A stretch of DNA of 64,000 nucleotides from Azolla caroliniana (Eukaryota > Polypodiophyta). The DNA lies in NCBI GenBank assembly GCA_043228905.1, contig JBHGNT010000018.1, forward strand, positions 16,120,001 to 16,184,000. The letters are read 5' to 3'. Made by a program: the position numbers and the translations under genes. The notes under the pieces were generated by a model, which had not been told where the DNA came from, did no database searches, and saw only the letters and a list, made by a program, of their open reading frames with translations. Position 1 is the first letter of the stretch. The number at the start of each line of letters is the position of its first letter. Below, piece after piece: positions 30,878 to 42,090 of the stretch.

Positions 30878-32345
30878 GGATATTATATGGCCATGCCCGT
30901 AACACCATACATCATTGTGTACTATCTCAAGTGCATACCTGCTTAGATATTTCTCACGTTTAAACAGTAATCTAGAATGTTTACCAAATTGACATGCTTC
31001 ACATAATTGATGGGGATAGCCTCCTTTGAAATTTGGCAATCCATGAACAACATTTCCATATTGCATTTGCTTAAGCTTTTGAACATTTACATGACCTAAC
31101 CATTTATGCCACAAATCCAATTGTGCAATAGATTTATTATCATGACTAACAAACATTACTTGGGAATCATGCATTTTTACCTCCATGGTGAATAATCTAT
31201 CTTGCTTTGTTCCTTTAGCAATAATTTTAAACTGCTTTCTTGGATCTTCTACATAGAATCCTTTTGATGTGAATCGAACTTTATATCCCTTCTCTACTAT
31301 TTTCCCTACATATATCAAATTCTTAGTAATTGTTGGCACATGAAGTACTTCAAACAAACAATTTGTTCCATTAGTTGTTTGAAACCTTACATCACCAATA
31401 TGCTTTATTGAATGTGATGTATCATCACCTATCTGAACATGTCCTGATGTACTTGGCACAAACAAATTACTAAACCAAACTTTATTATATGACATCCGAT
31501 TACTGCATCATTATCAATATACCAATCATTACTATTTGACTTGTCACCTTTAATCATATGATTCATCACAAAAACATTTCCATTCTTATTAGAAGTTGAT
31601 GCAAAATTACTTGATTGTAATTTATTGTTATTTCTATAATAACATTGATGTGCATAATGACCAAATTTTCCACATACATAACAATTATTTTGACTTCTAT
31701 TATTTGACCATCATCCTTGACCTCTACCTCTTTGTTTATCTCTACCTCTTAATTCTCCTCAATGATTTTGATTTTGATTTTGACTTTCATCTCTATCACG
31801 ATGTTGATAGTTATTTATCCTTCCTCTACCTCTTCCTCTTCCTTGTTGTCCTCTTCCAAATCTTCCTCTTCCTCTTGATCTTGCATACAATACTTGCAGT
31901 TGATTGCCCTTGGGATATGAACCTTGTAGGTTCATCTCCTCTGTAATCATTCGTGAAACCAATTGATCAAAATCTGGTAAATTCTCTCTAATATATAGTG
32001 ATGTAGTAAAAGCCTTCCACTTATCATCACCTTTTAAACCATTCAAAGTATATGTAATTAAATCATCATCATCTACCGTTAATCCAATAGATCCTAATGC
32101 ATCCGCCAATTCTTTAACTCGTAGAATATAATCATTTATAGTAATTGAGGGGGATTTCCTCGAATTATTCAACTCACTCTTTAATTGTATTTTTCTAGCC
32201 TTGGTAGAGGAAAAATACAATATCTCTGAAGTATCCCACACTTGTTTTGATGTAGTTAACTCTTGTATATGACCAATCATTGAATTTGATATATGTTGTG
32301 AAAGAAAGAATATACCTCTTTTATCCTTTTCATTCCAATTATTAA
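30878..32345 (-). pseudogene. C5: Copia gag-protease-integrase fragment
   Basis: Minus-strand gag of the UBN2 type (HIQELTTSKQVWDTSEILY, LKGDDKWKAFTTSLYIRE, FDQLVSRMITEEMNL) is followed by an Arg-Gly-rich tail (RGRGRFGRGQQGRGRGRGR). Then come a broken zinc knuckle and protease (about 31500-31720) and a GAG-pre-integrase/integrase start (VLHVPTITKNLIYVGKIVEK, LDLWHKWLGHVNVQKLKQ, CEACQFGKHS, EIVHNDVW). It is cut at 30877 by the G6 LTR. The type differs from groups A and B. The N-terminal gag is traceable to about 32345, beyond which the frame is lost. Confidence 0.8.
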
Positions 32346-32955
32346 ATTGCCTTAGTAGCTAGAAAAGTAGTAGGCCACTTGTAATTCATAATATATGTTT
32401 AATTAGTGATAAAAACTAAAATATCATGAGACATAAGAAGAAATTTGTGTAATTAGACAAGCATATACATCAAATAGATTATATTAGAAGAGGATTATTG
32501 CTTATACATGAGCATGAATAGCTTAGAGGATTTAAGAGAGAAGAGGATTAACATAAGTTAACTCTAGCTTGTGGAGGGTGCTTCTCTATTTTTAGCACAC
32601 CCTCTTACATCTATGCATTGCCTTTTATAGAGAGGTTGGGTCTTTCTAGTTGCATGTCTAATTTGAGTGGTTCTTCTTTTTCATATATTTTTTACCATTG
32701 CTTTGCTCCTCTTTTTCTTCCTTTATGCAAACTTCTTTGCTCCACCATAGAATTACTCTTTTACTTTTTATCTTGCTCACTACTTTTAGAGTAAATACAT
32801 AGATATATGTCTAATATAAAATCTTTATGACATATTTTAATTATTAATATTACCTATCATATTAGTATATATTAATAATATACTAGGCTACTTATATCCT
32901 AGTTATATATTTATTAAATAAAACTTATATCCTAGTTATAAAAACTCAATATACT
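32346..32955. other. AT-rich sequence upstream of C5, no gene seen
   Basis: This stretch probably contains the decayed C5 leader and LTR (a CCTTTTATAGAGAGG motif lies near 32619) but has no clear LTR borders or primer site. A duplicated CTTATATCCTAGTTATA occurs near 32892 and 32927. No coding potential was recognised. Confidence 0.4.
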
Positions 32956-34284
32956 AATGAGCTTGCTTCTTTCAACTCCGATGACATATTGTTATCTCAA
33001 CAACATTATGTGTTGAATATGTTGTACAAGTTCAGCATGACGGATTGTCGACCAGTCTCCACACCCTTGGACTAGAACCTAAAGCTTCGTCCCGACTCTG
33101 GACCAACCTGCGATGAGAAACGGTTCTAAAAAATTGTCAAAAGCCTCATTTATTTGACAATCACCCGACCTGACATAGCATCCGGTCGGAGCGATCAATC
33201 AATTCATGCAGAAGTTGACTATGGAGCACCTTCAGTGCGCGCACCGAATACTGAGGTATGTTAGCAACACTAAGGACCGGGACTGTTATACCGGCGTGGT
33301 ATAACCGAGAAGCTAGTCGGATATACTCATGTCAATTGGGCCGGAGATGCATCAGATTGACAGTCCACTTCAAGATTCATGTTTTCTTTGGGTAGTGCAG
33401 TTGTTGCGTGGAGCAGCAAAACACAACCAACTGTAGCTCTGTCGAGCAATGAGGCTAAATATCGGGGCACTATTGTTGCCACCTGTGAAGCCATTCGGCT
33501 TCCGCGGTTGCTACAAGACCTCCGGATCGAAGTACTGACTTCGATCCCAATCTACCGTGACAACATGAGCAGCATGCAACTAGCCAAAAACCTCGTGTTG
33601 CATGCTCGGACAAAGCACATCAAAGTGCATTATCACTTTGTGCGGGAGAGGGTTCTCTGCGGTGAAGTAGGACTCCGGTATGTCCAAATGGATCGGCAGG
33701 TTGCCGACATCTTCATGAAGGCCCTTGGGACCAACAAGTTGCAGCATTTGTCGGAGATTCTTGGTCTTCAACATTTTGACGTGCCACACTTGAGGGGGAG
33801 AACCGGAACTGATACGGGGAGAACCGGAACGGAAACTGGGAAAACAGGGGGAGACAAGAAGAAAAAGGAAGTTGAGTTGACTAAAGAAGTCGGCACATCC
33901 GATAAATTCGGAACAAGTGGTGACGGCGGCGGAGTCAAGAAGGAGAGAGTCGACCAGAAGAAGAAGGCCAAGACCCGGACATGGTCTAATGTGGTAAAGG
34001 GCCTGAAGACTGATGACAAATTGGAGATATCCAATTCGGACAAGAGTTGGAACGAATCGCATGCACCCGATTCAAAAGAGGTGGTTAATTCAGATGAACC
34101 AGATCAACTCAAGGCCAAACAGACGAGGAGGCAGCGGAAATCCACATCAATACGAAGGGACTGACGAGTCTAAGAACACCGAAGTTGCAACAACGAAGGA
34201 GCTGAGACGAGCCTTCTAAGCAGACAAGCCGACCGAGAAGGTCGAGCAACGCAGAACTAGACGGGTCGAGGAAAGATGAACCGG

Positions 34285-35431
34285 TGTTGCGAAAATACGA
34301 CGAGGATACGTGAACTTTAGGCAGGACCCCGGGGCCTCCGACCGGAAGATATCAGATTCGTATGATTATATTAAACAATTAATATAAAATGAGAAAGATT
34401 CACAAATTTCATTAATAAAGGGAAAGAAAAATTAAAATCAATCTCAAGATTGAGATTACAAAAAGTTTAGCTAATGGAGATTACTAGAGTAATAGATAAG
34501 AGGAAATTAAGATATGGATTCTATAGAAAATTAGGGTTCTTGGCTTTGATAAGAGATTATGGTTTTATGAGTTGAATAGCTTCCGTATGGAAAATTTAGG
34601 GTTATGGGTAAGATATGGCTTCCGTAGGGAAAATTAGGGTTTTTTAGTGTTATGGTTTCCGTAGGGAAAATTAGGGTTTTTTAGTGTTATGGTTTCCGTA
34701 GGGAAAATTAGGATTTATGAGAGTTATGGCTTCCCTAAGATAAGGGAGCTGAGAAGGAAAAGAAAATAATGGAGAGAGTGTATCTGTAGGGAAAAAAATG
34801 GAATATATATGGAGTTCTCTGTTGATCATACCCTTCCATGTTTCTTTGCATGTCCACTTTTAGTTGCATAGCTTTTTCTTTAAGTTGAATCTATTTTTAG
34901 TTGCATGGCTTTTCTTTTAGTTGCATGCAACCGTCCACATGACCTTTACTTCAAATTGCTTCACTTCACTTTAATTAGCCACATGATATCATTATCCGTT
35001 CGGTTTGCGTCCAGCCTCATCCGATCGCCGGTTCCGTCCGATCGCCGATTGCCGCCGCCTCACCGGCTCCGCCGTCAATTCCGATTTGCTTACCGGCCAG
35101 TTTCCGGTTTTGCTTACCGACCAGTTTCAGTTTTGCTTATCGGTGGGTTCTAATTTTGCTTACCGGACAGTTTCCGATTTTTGGGAACTTAGCCACCATC
35201 ATCCATCAAGACAAAGTGGCCAAAGTGCTCTTAGCACATATGGAAAGTGAGGGGTCTCAAGGTGCTTATATAGCCAGAGCCTTAAGTTTCCTATCTATGT
35301 GGGATAAATCATAGTTCTATTTTCCCTATCATCTCTAGCATCCATCTTTCTATAACATCCCATTAAGCTAATATAAAGTACTTATTTTATTATTATTACT
35401 TTTTACATAGTGTGAGAAGATTCACACGACA
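34285..35431 (-). mobile_element. Solo LTR of a G4-related Gypsy family in C4
   Basis: This 1147 bp LTR starts TGTTGCGAAAATACG and ends TTCACACGACA, with exact CCGG duplications (34281-34284, 35432-35435). Its first 100 bases align with the left tip of G4 (GGCAGGACCCCGGGGCCTCC against GGCGGAACCGCCGGGGTTCT). CTATCTATGTGGGATAAATC near the end matches G4 GCCTATGTGGGATATCTC. Orientation follows G4. Inside are 37 bp tandem repeats and a CCGG-rich array (about 35020-35170). Confidence 0.75.
34576..34735. repeat. 37 bp tandem repeats in solo LTR
   Basis: Units beginning ATGG[C/T]TTCCGTAGGGAAAA start at 34615, 34652 and 34689. A diverged 39 bp unit precedes them (34576) and a decayed one follows (34726). 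Confidence 0.85.
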
Positions 35432-35549
35432 CCGGACCGGACGAGGAGCGCGAGCCAGGCGGGAGGACACTAGGAAGAGCCTGAGGAGAGGACCAGCTAC
35501 CGCAGACATTGGCACTGCAATCCGACCTCAACTTGAGCTTGAGGGGGAC

Positions 35550-35996
35550 TGTTGAGCGGACAAGCTCAACTGGATTCGGATTGGCTTGAATAAGCCAGAG
35601 CCGGATCCGTATACAGATCGGAGAATCAGATGGGTATTCGGAACCAAGAGCCAGGTCAAAGAGTCGGATCGGATTGTAACCGGTAGGCCGTTAGGGGCCT
35701 ACGAATCTAGCCTAGTACGTAAGCATATTTTTAGGAGTTAGTGTGAGTCGCTCATATGACCATTGAAGTACATATCAGTACTTCTGTCAATCCGTGTAAG
35801 GACTTGTATAAAAGTGCTCACTGAGCACATTGTATGTACAAAGTGTTATTATTTTGAATTGACTTCACTGTTTTGCTCTCTCTATCTCTCCCGCTCTCTA
35901 TCTATGTGATTCAAGCTTCCATTAAACCTTGTCTCTGTTTTTTGTTGTTATCCGGATAAATCGGTTTGTCAAAGCTTCCATATATTAACTTTGACA
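35550..35996 (+). repeat. C4 3' LTR
   Basis: It starts TGTTGAGCGGACAAGCTCAAC after a GAGGGGGAC purine tract and ends near AACTTTGACA, 447 bp. It aligns with the C3 LTR over its length. A TATA box (TATAAAA) lies at 35807-35813. The 3' border is set by comparison with the C3 terminus and is approximate. Confidence 0.75.
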
Positions 35997-35999
35997 AGA

Positions 36000-36560
36000 A
36001 CTTAGAGAGAAGGTGACTACATAAGCACCTTCTCCTTCTCTTACATGTACCTACCATCATGAAGAATTTGGTCTTAGTCAGCCAAATTGTGGGGCAAGGC
36101 ATGTGAGTCTGCTTTAACCACTCAGAGTGCTTCATTGAGAAAGAGGGTTGACTCATCACTCAAGGACGAAGAGAAGGTGGAATGTTCATTCTCGACTCTC
36201 ACAAGATGAAATCGAAGTCAACACAAACATAGAGTTGTGTCACAAGAGAATTGGCCACATCAATCTCCATACCCTCAAGGCAATGCAATCGATAGGATTC
36301 GTCATCGAGCTCCCGACCTTCAAAGAGAAAGAGATTGAAGATGTATGTGAAGCTTTCCAATTCGGGAAACAACATTGACACCCATTCTGAAAGAACAAAA
36401 CGTGAGCAAAGGCCTCCTAGATGTGATCCGCTCAACCAAGTAGGAACCAACATAGATGGCAACAGTCAAAGGATGTTGATACTATGTCACATTCATACTT
36501 GGATCTATCCGATGCACCACAAGAATGAAGTGTTCACACACTTCCAACCATTGTTGTAAA
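36000..36560 (+). pseudogene. C8: Copia group A pre-integrase/integrase fragment
   Basis: The plus-strand reading begins near 36040 with LHVPTIMKNLVLVSQIVGQG, then FIEKEG, stop, LITQGRREGGMFILDS. A frame change leads to IELCHKRIGHINLHTLKAMQ and CEAFQFGKQH. It is a heavily mutated piece of the same gene segment as C3 23661-23951. No LTR can be assigned to it. Confidence 0.7.
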
Positions 36561-36845
36561 ATACTTAGCATAAAATACGTGTAGAATATGTATTCTATGT
36601 ATTCTACAAGCATTCTAACTTTTTTTTAAATATACTTAGAATACGTATTTTATAGATAAAATACGTTAAATACTTAGAATACGTGTAGAATATTTAGAAT
36701 AGGTTTAGAATACTTAAAATACGTGTAGAACACTTGTAAAATACGTTAAATACTTCTTAAATTTTAAAGTTTTTCTTCTTCAAAAAAAAGAAATGTTTTT
36801 GAAATGATAAATACTTGTTAAATGTGTTGAATACGTAGAATACGT
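36561..36845. repeat. AT-rich AATACGT repeat tract (G3 target), left side
   Basis: Variants of TAGAATACGT, AAATACGTGTAGAATA and AAATACTTAG recur every 10-25 bases. The tract resumes right of G3 at 53441-53540 (AACGTAGAATACGTGTAGAATA). There is no coding sequence. G3 is inserted at one of the ACGT steps. Confidence 0.7.
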
Positions 36846-37312
36846 TGTCGTGGAGAAAACCGACCTTAGGCAGAATCAGTGTAAAAGGTGCATAAACCGG
36901 CCCTTACGCGCGCGCACAAGTATTGATCAGTTGTACATAATTAGGAATAGGTCGGCTGATGTAAATATACTAGGTAGTACACATTTATTAGCTAGGAAAT
37001 CGATGAGTAACTCTGTCTGAAGGGACAGAGAATAAGGATGATGTATTCAGGATGTGACAGCCCTCCCCAGTAGCCTATAGAAGAGGGGAGAAGGCTGAAA
37101 CAAGTATCACGTTTTGGCGAGGACGGAGTGTTGTCGGACTGGGGACCGAGCCTTCTCCTCCTCTATTGTTGTTCTTTACAGGTTTCTAGGGCGGTTGCCC
37201 TTGCTTCGAGTAAAGCCCGAGTGCTTCCGGCAGAGGCTCCATTGTATGTGTGCAAGTGTGTGTGTGCGTTGGGTCTATTGTCAGCGTGCCAGTTAGAATC
37301 TCACGGGCGCTG
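36846..37312 (+). repeat. G3 5' LTR, first part
   Basis: It starts TGTCGTGGAGAAAACCG and matches 52701-53167. C2 is inserted after TCACGGGCGCTG (37312), and the LTR resumes at 42785 with TAACCCTTTATAG. Confidence 0.9.
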
Positions 37313-38001
37313 TGTTGAACAACAGTGCTCGGCCACAACCGAGGAATAGGATCGATTCACAGAAAACGGGAAATACACGAAATGCACGAAGACAATAGAG
37401 AGAAGAGTACACAGGATGTTTTACGTGGAAAACCCTAAGTGGGAAAAACCACGGGAGTCCTCAAACTCCAACTATCACTATACACAGAGATGTACAATGG
37501 TGATGCTACAGGGCAACAACCTTGAGCTCACTGCCTTCGCCACAGGTGGCGGTATTACACAGAGGCGTCGACCTCTTCCTTCCTCTCCCTCTCGGCTGCT
37601 CTCACTTTTCTCTCTCTCGGCTAAAACATAAAAATGAGCAACAACATCAAACTGTTTGCCCTAAGTCATATTTATACACATATGACTTTCGGGCTATTTA
37701 CAAATATAGCCTCAAGGGCCCTTGGCAAACATATTCACAAATATGTCCCCACATCCGGATCTCTCTCTCCGGGTACATACGTCATCCGGCTCCGTAACCG
37801 GGGTCTTCAGCATCCGGCTCCGTAACCGGGGTCTTCAGCATCCGGCTCCATAACCGGGGTCTTCATCATCCGGATCCGTAGCCGGGTACTCTTCATCCGG
37901 CTTCATGCCGGGTACTCTTCATCACCCGGTTCCGTAACGGCCTCCGGGCTTGCCGTCATTCATCTCCGGACATCCCATCCGGAGGGACCGAAATCCCAAC
38001 A
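37313..38001 (-). repeat. C2 3' LTR
   Basis: On the minus strand it reads TGTTGGGATTTCGGTCCC ... GTTGTTCAACA, 689 bp. It carries 28 bp tandem units (CATCCGGCTCCGTAACCGGG-type) at 37793-37876. The purine tract AAGGGGGAGTT lies at 38002-38012 on the minus strand and abuts the pol stop. Confidence 0.92.
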
Positions 38002-38011
38002 AACTCCCCCT

Positions 38012-39566
38012 TCACTTCGGCATGGGATGTCTCTCCAACCCGATCCTCTTCCGGCATGCTTCCAGCTTGTCGGGTGTGAGCACCTTGGTCAGCATATCCG
38101 ACCCGTTCTCGTCCGTGTGGATCTTCGTCAGCACGAACTCCTTGTCTTCTATCCTTTCCCGGATCCAGTGGTATCTACGCTGGATGTGTTTCGTCCGGGA
38201 ATGGTAGGCCGCGTTCTTCGCAAGGTGGATGGCACTCTGACTATCGCAGTAGAGTCGGTACTCCTCCTGCCGGATACCGAGCTCTCTAATGAAGTCCTTC
38301 ATCCATATTATTTCCTTGCCGGCTTCAACGGCCGCCATGTACTCCGCCTCCGTGGTTGATAACGCAACCGTCTTCTGCAGCCTCGACTGCCATGAAACAG
38401 CTCCCCCTACATACGTCATCACATACCCTGATGTGGACCGGCTGGTATCTGCGTCAGCCGACATATCCGAATCGGTGAAGCCGTCGAGTTCGGGCTTACC
38501 GGAGCCGAATCGGAGGCACATGTTTGATGTGCCCTTCAGGTATCGGAGTATCCACTTGACCGCGTTCCAATGCTCTTTGCCGGGATTGCTCATGTACCGG
38601 CTCACCACTCCGACTGCATATCCTATGTCCGGTCTCGTACACACCATGGCGTACATCAAGCTCCCGACGGCTGAGGCATACGGCACTTTCATCATATCCT
38701 CCTTTTCAGCCTTTGTCTTGGGACTTTGCTTGTTGGACAGCTTGCAGTTTGCCGGGAGGGTCGATCCGACCGGCCTTGCTTCCGACATGTTGAACCGTTT
38801 AAGCACCTTTGTCACGTACTTCTCCTGTGACAGCCACAACTGCTTCTTGCTCCGGTCCCGGATGATGTGCATCCCTAGTATTTGTCTCGCCGGACCCAAG
38901 TTCTTCATCGAGAAGGTTCGGTGAAGAGCCTTCTTCAGCATCCGTATCTTGACCTGGTCCCGTCCGACGATCAACATGTCGTCCACGTACAGGAGGAGTA
39001 TTAGAAAGTCTCCTCCTTCGAACTTCTTCACAAACACGCAGTGGTCGGACTGCGTTTTGAGGTACCCTTCGTCGGTCATGAAGGAGTCGAACTTCCGGTA
39101 CCATTGCCGGGGAGCCTGCTTCAGTCCGTACAGGCTCTTCTTCAACCGGCATACCAGGTGCTCCTTCCCTTTCTTCTCGAATCCTTCCGGTTGCTGCATG
39201 AAGATCTCTTCTTCGAGGTCACCGTGAAGGAATGCCGTCTTCACGTCCATCTGTTCTACCTCGAGGTCCAGGCTTGCCGCTATGCTCAGCACCGTCCGGA
39301 TGGAGGTCATCTTCACTACCGGGGCAAATATCTCGTCGAAGTCGACGCCCTTCTTCTGCTGAAACCCCTTCACCACGATCCTGGCTTTGTATCTCGGGGG
39401 GTTTCCGGCATCTCCCGGTTTCAGCTTGAACACCCACTTGTTTCGCAGTGCCCGCTTTCCTTTCGGCAACTCCACAAGTTCATATGTGTGGTTCTCATGC
39501 AGGGAATCCATCTCCTCCTGCATGGCACTTAACCACCTGCGGCTATGGGTGTCAAGCTTTGCTTCT
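38012..39566 (-). CDS. C2 RT-RNase H (second half of polyprotein)
   Basis: This is an open minus-strand frame of just over 500 codons ending RHPMPK. It contains RT with YKARIVVKGFQQKKGVDFDE, MDVKTAFLHGDLEEEIFMQQ, LKKSLYGLKQAPRQWY and the catalytic LLLYVDDMLIVG. RNase H follows with GFTDSDMSADADTSRSTSGY, STTEAEYMAAVEAGKEI, YCDSQSAIHLAKN and RTKHIQRRYHWIRER. In an intact Tnt1-like element it is the C-terminal part of one long polyprotein, read in the same frame as gag and integrase. Here it is one frame off. The first in-frame ATG (39523) lies inside the protein, so this half is probably not translated by itself. Confidence 0.88.
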
Positions 39567-42059
39567 TCACCACTGCTTGTGCTCTGGTTCCGGAAATCTC
39601 CGGGGGGCCCTTCTCTCTCTTAGAGGATATCTCCGTTCCGGAGCTTCGGTAACCGGTTCTTCCGGTTCTTCTTCATCCGAATCCATTTCGGGATCGGGGC
39701 CGGTTCCGGTATCATTTTCATCTTCTTCGGCCGGTTCTGTTTCTTCATCGTCTTCGGCCGGATCCTCGAGTGCTAACCGGTCCCTTGCCGGTCGGGACTG
39801 CTCCTCGTAGAGTTGATCCTCACCGGTCGACTTGGAGCTCTTCATCTTCTTCTCCGACTCCCAGTCGGCGAGTGTCTTGTTCTCCATGAAGATGATATCA
39901 CGACTCCGGAATATCTTCTTGTCGACCGGGTCCCATACTCGGTAGCCGAACTCGTCGTCGCCGTAACCGAGGAATATGCATGGCCGGGTCTTTGGATCTA
40001 ACTTTCCTCTCCGGTCCTTTGCCACATGCACATATGCGAGACACCCGAACACCTTCAGATACCGGTAGGATACTTCCCTACCGGTCCACACTCTCTGCGG
40101 TGTGTCTCCGTCCAAAGGTACTGAGGGTGATCTGTTTATCACGTATGTCGCCGTCGACATTGCCTCAGCCCAAAACCCCTTGGGTAATTTCGCATGCGCC
40201 AGCATACTCCGGACCCTCTCCATTATGGTCCGGTTCATCCTCTCGGCCAGCCCGTTCAGTTCCGGCGTCTTCGGCACAGTAAACTCGAGCCGGATTCCCT
40301 TCGAGCGACAGTACTCCTGGAACTGCCCCCGGTATTCCCCTCCGTTATCCGCTCGTATCGCTTTCAGCTTCTTGCCGGATTCTCTTTCCACTCTCGCGTG
40401 GAGTTCTTTGAAGACGCACAACACTTGGTCCTTTGTCTTCAACGGTGCCGTCCACAGCTTCCGGCTGTGGTCATCAATGAATGTCACGAAGTACTGGGCT
40501 CCGCCATGTGACTTCGTTTCTACTTGACACACGTCAGTGTGCACCAGCTCCAATGGTGCGCTACGTCTCGTCGGTGGCCTTGAGTGGAAGGAGGTCCGGT
40601 TTTGCTTACCGGCCAGGCAGTCGGTGCACTTCTCCAGGTGCACATGCTTCACTGGAATAAGGTTGTCTTCTGCAAGCCTCTTCATCCCCTTCTCACTCAT
40701 GTGGCACAGTCTCTTGTGCCACAGCTCACCGGCAGTGTCGGCTGCCACGTTCAGCTCCTCCGGACATAGCCGGGAATTCATCAGGTACAGAGTGTTGACC
40801 TTCCGGGCCCGAGCCACTATCAGGCTCCCCTTGCTGAACTTCATGACACCGTTCCGGATGCTACCCGTGTAGCCTTCATCATCTAGCCTCCCGGCCGAGA
40901 TCAGGTTCAATCGGACCTCCGGAACGTGTCGCACATCCTTCAGCAGCATCTTGCATCCGGTTGATGTCATCAGCCACACGTCTCCTATGCCGGCAATCCG
41001 GCATGTGCCTTCATTTCCCATCCGGACACAGCCATGCTCACCGGCTGTGTAGGATGAGAAGTATTTCTTCTCCGGGGTTAGGTGGAACGACGCTCCGGAA
41101 TCGACCACCCAGGTCATCTCTTCACCGGCAAGGTTTAGCTCCGTCTCTTCGGTAATGAGCATTATCTCTTCTTCACTTGCCGCGAATGCCGTCGTTCCTC
41201 TCCGGTCCTTCCCTCGCCGATCCGGACCTCTCCGGTCCGTGGCTCCCCGGTATGCACCGTTTCTCTCCGGTGACTTCTTCGAATCGGTGTCGTCGGCTCC
41301 GTTGTCCTTTCGGTAATGCCGACAATTCTTCCGGAAGTGCCCCGGCTTCCCACAGTGGAAGCATGTGGGTCTTCCTCTTGACTGCGACCGGGTCCCCGAC
41401 TTCTCCCGTCTTTGCGGACTCCGGTTCCATTGTCTTCCCCGTTCCGATTCGGTAAGCAGCGCCTTCGAGTCGGAGGCCGGCTCTTTATCTCTCCGACGCG
41501 CTTCTTCATTTAGAATACTTGTCTTTACCGTTTGTAGAGACAAGTTATCTTCGGTGCAGGAGGTGCTGAGAGTCACCACCAAGTTCTCCCAGCTTTCCGG
41601 CAATGTACACATCAGAATGATGGCTTGCATTGCATCCTCCAACGGGAACTTGATCGCCGCAAGCTGGTTCACGAATCCCATGAACGTGCTCACGTGTTCC
41701 ACCATATTCTCGCCGTCCCGGTACTTGAGGTTCACTATCTTCCTCATCAGGGAGGTCCGGTTCAACGCATTCTTCCTCTCGTAGAGGCCCGACAGCTTCT
41801 TCCACATCTCATATGCGTTGGTGTCGTTCGCCACATGTTGCAGAACACTTACATCTACATATTGCCGGATCGTCGCTACGGCTTTCCGGTTCAGGAGCTT
41901 CCACTCCGACTCTATTACCCCCTTGGGTATCTCGGCATTGTCGATCGGTTCGTACAGGTCTCGGACGATGAGGAGGTCTTCCATCTTTATCTTCCAGTCG
42001 GCGTAGTTCTGTGAGTTCAACACCATCATGCCCGGAGGCCCACTACCGCCGCCTTCCAT
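39567..42059 (-). CDS. C2 gag-protease-integrase (first half of polyprotein)
   Basis: This ORF of about 830 residues starts at MEGGGSGPPGMMVLNSQNYA. An upstream in-frame ATG at 42116 lies in the LTR/primer region. Domains in order are UBN2-type gag, a CCHC knuckle (CFHCGKPGHFRKNC), an aspartic protease (WVVDSGASFHLT), pre-integrase (LWHKRLCHMSEKGM, CTDCLAGKQ), an integrase core with all three acidic residues (VHTDVCQ, IRADNGGEYRG, NGLAERMNRTIMERV), and an acidic Glu/Asp-rich spacer before ERRYPLRERRAPRRFPE. It then ends EHKQW, where C6 continues into EHVLLTDEGE. The lost 26 bases explain this early stop. The products would be particle protein, protease and integrase. Confidence 0.88.
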   Translation of the reverse strand: MEGGGSGPPGMMVLNSQNYADWKIKMEDLLIVRDLYEPIDNAEIPKGVIESEWKLLNRKAVATIRQYVDVSVLQHVANDTNAYEMWKKLSGLYERKNALNRTSLMRKIVNLKYRDGENMVEHVSTFMGFVNQLAAIKFPLEDAMQAIILMCTLPESWENLVVTLSTSCTEDNLSLQTVKTSILNEEARRRDKEPASDSKALLTESERGRQWNRSPQRREKSGTRSQSRGRPTCFHCGKPGHFRKNCRHYRKDNGADDTDSKKSPERNGAYRGATDRRGPDRRGKDRRGTTAFAASEEEIMLITEETELNLAGEEMTWVVDSGASFHLTPEKKYFSSYTAGEHGCVRMGNEGTCRIAGIGDVWLMTSTGCKMLLKDVRHVPEVRLNLISAGRLDDEGYTGSIRNGVMKFSKGSLIVARARKVNTLYLMNSRLCPEELNVAADTAGELWHKRLCHMSEKGMKRLAEDNLIPVKHVHLEKCTDCLAGKQNRTSFHSRPPTRRSAPLELVHTDVCQVETKSHGGAQYFVTFIDDHSRKLWTAPLKTKDQVLCVFKELHARVERESGKKLKAIRADNGGEYRGQFQEYCRSKGIRLEFTVPKTPELNGLAERMNRTIMERVRSMLAHAKLPKGFWAEAMSTATYVINRSPSVPLDGDTPQRVWTGREVSYRYLKVFGCLAYVHVAKDRRGKLDPKTRPCIFLGYGDDEFGYRVWDPVDKKIFRSRDIIFMENKTLADWESEKKMKSSKSTGEDQLYEEQSRPARDRLALEDPAEDDEETEPAEEDENDTGTGPDPEMDSDEEEPEEPVTEAPERRYPLRERRAPRRFPEPEHKQW

Positions 42060-42074
42060 TTTCTGTGTTAACCA

Positions 42075-42087
42075 GGCTCTGATACCA
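42075..42087 (-). promoter_or_regulatory. C2 primer binding site, initiator-Met tRNA
   Basis: The minus strand reads TGGTATCAGAGCC three bases after the 5' LTR end. Confidence 0.88.
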
Positions 42088-42090
42088 CTT

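Larger units (their letters stand above)
32956..35549 (+). pseudogene. C4: Copia group A RT end, RNase H and charged tail
   Basis: The fragment opens in RT (ILLSQQHYVLNMLYKFSM, TDCRPVSTPLD then a stop, LIYLTITRPDIAS). RNase H from about 33379 is nearly open (VVAWSSKTQPTVALSSNEAK, YRDNMSSMQLAKNLVLHART, VHYHFVRERVL, VADIFMKALGTNKLQHLSE). It is followed by an extension of about 130 residues (VPHLRGRTGTDTGRTGTETG ... KQTRRQRKSTSIRRD) ending at 34164. A solo LTR (34285-35431) interrupts the distal tail. The last bases before the LTR read toward an ACTTGAGCTTGAGGGGGA purine tract. It overlaps the C1 RT sequence in content, so it is a separate copy and not the missing C1 half. Confidence 0.8.

Noticed and set aside
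32956-33378. C4 as the displaced second half of C1
   Set aside because: Both contain the LISQ[R/Q]HYV codons, so the pieces overlap instead of abutting, and their divergence differs.
34285-35431. Reading the insert as starting at 34355 with an ACCGGA duplication
   Set aside because: Alignment with the G4 LTR tip moves the start to 34285 (TGTTGCG), which gives a TG...CA element and an exact CCGG duplication.
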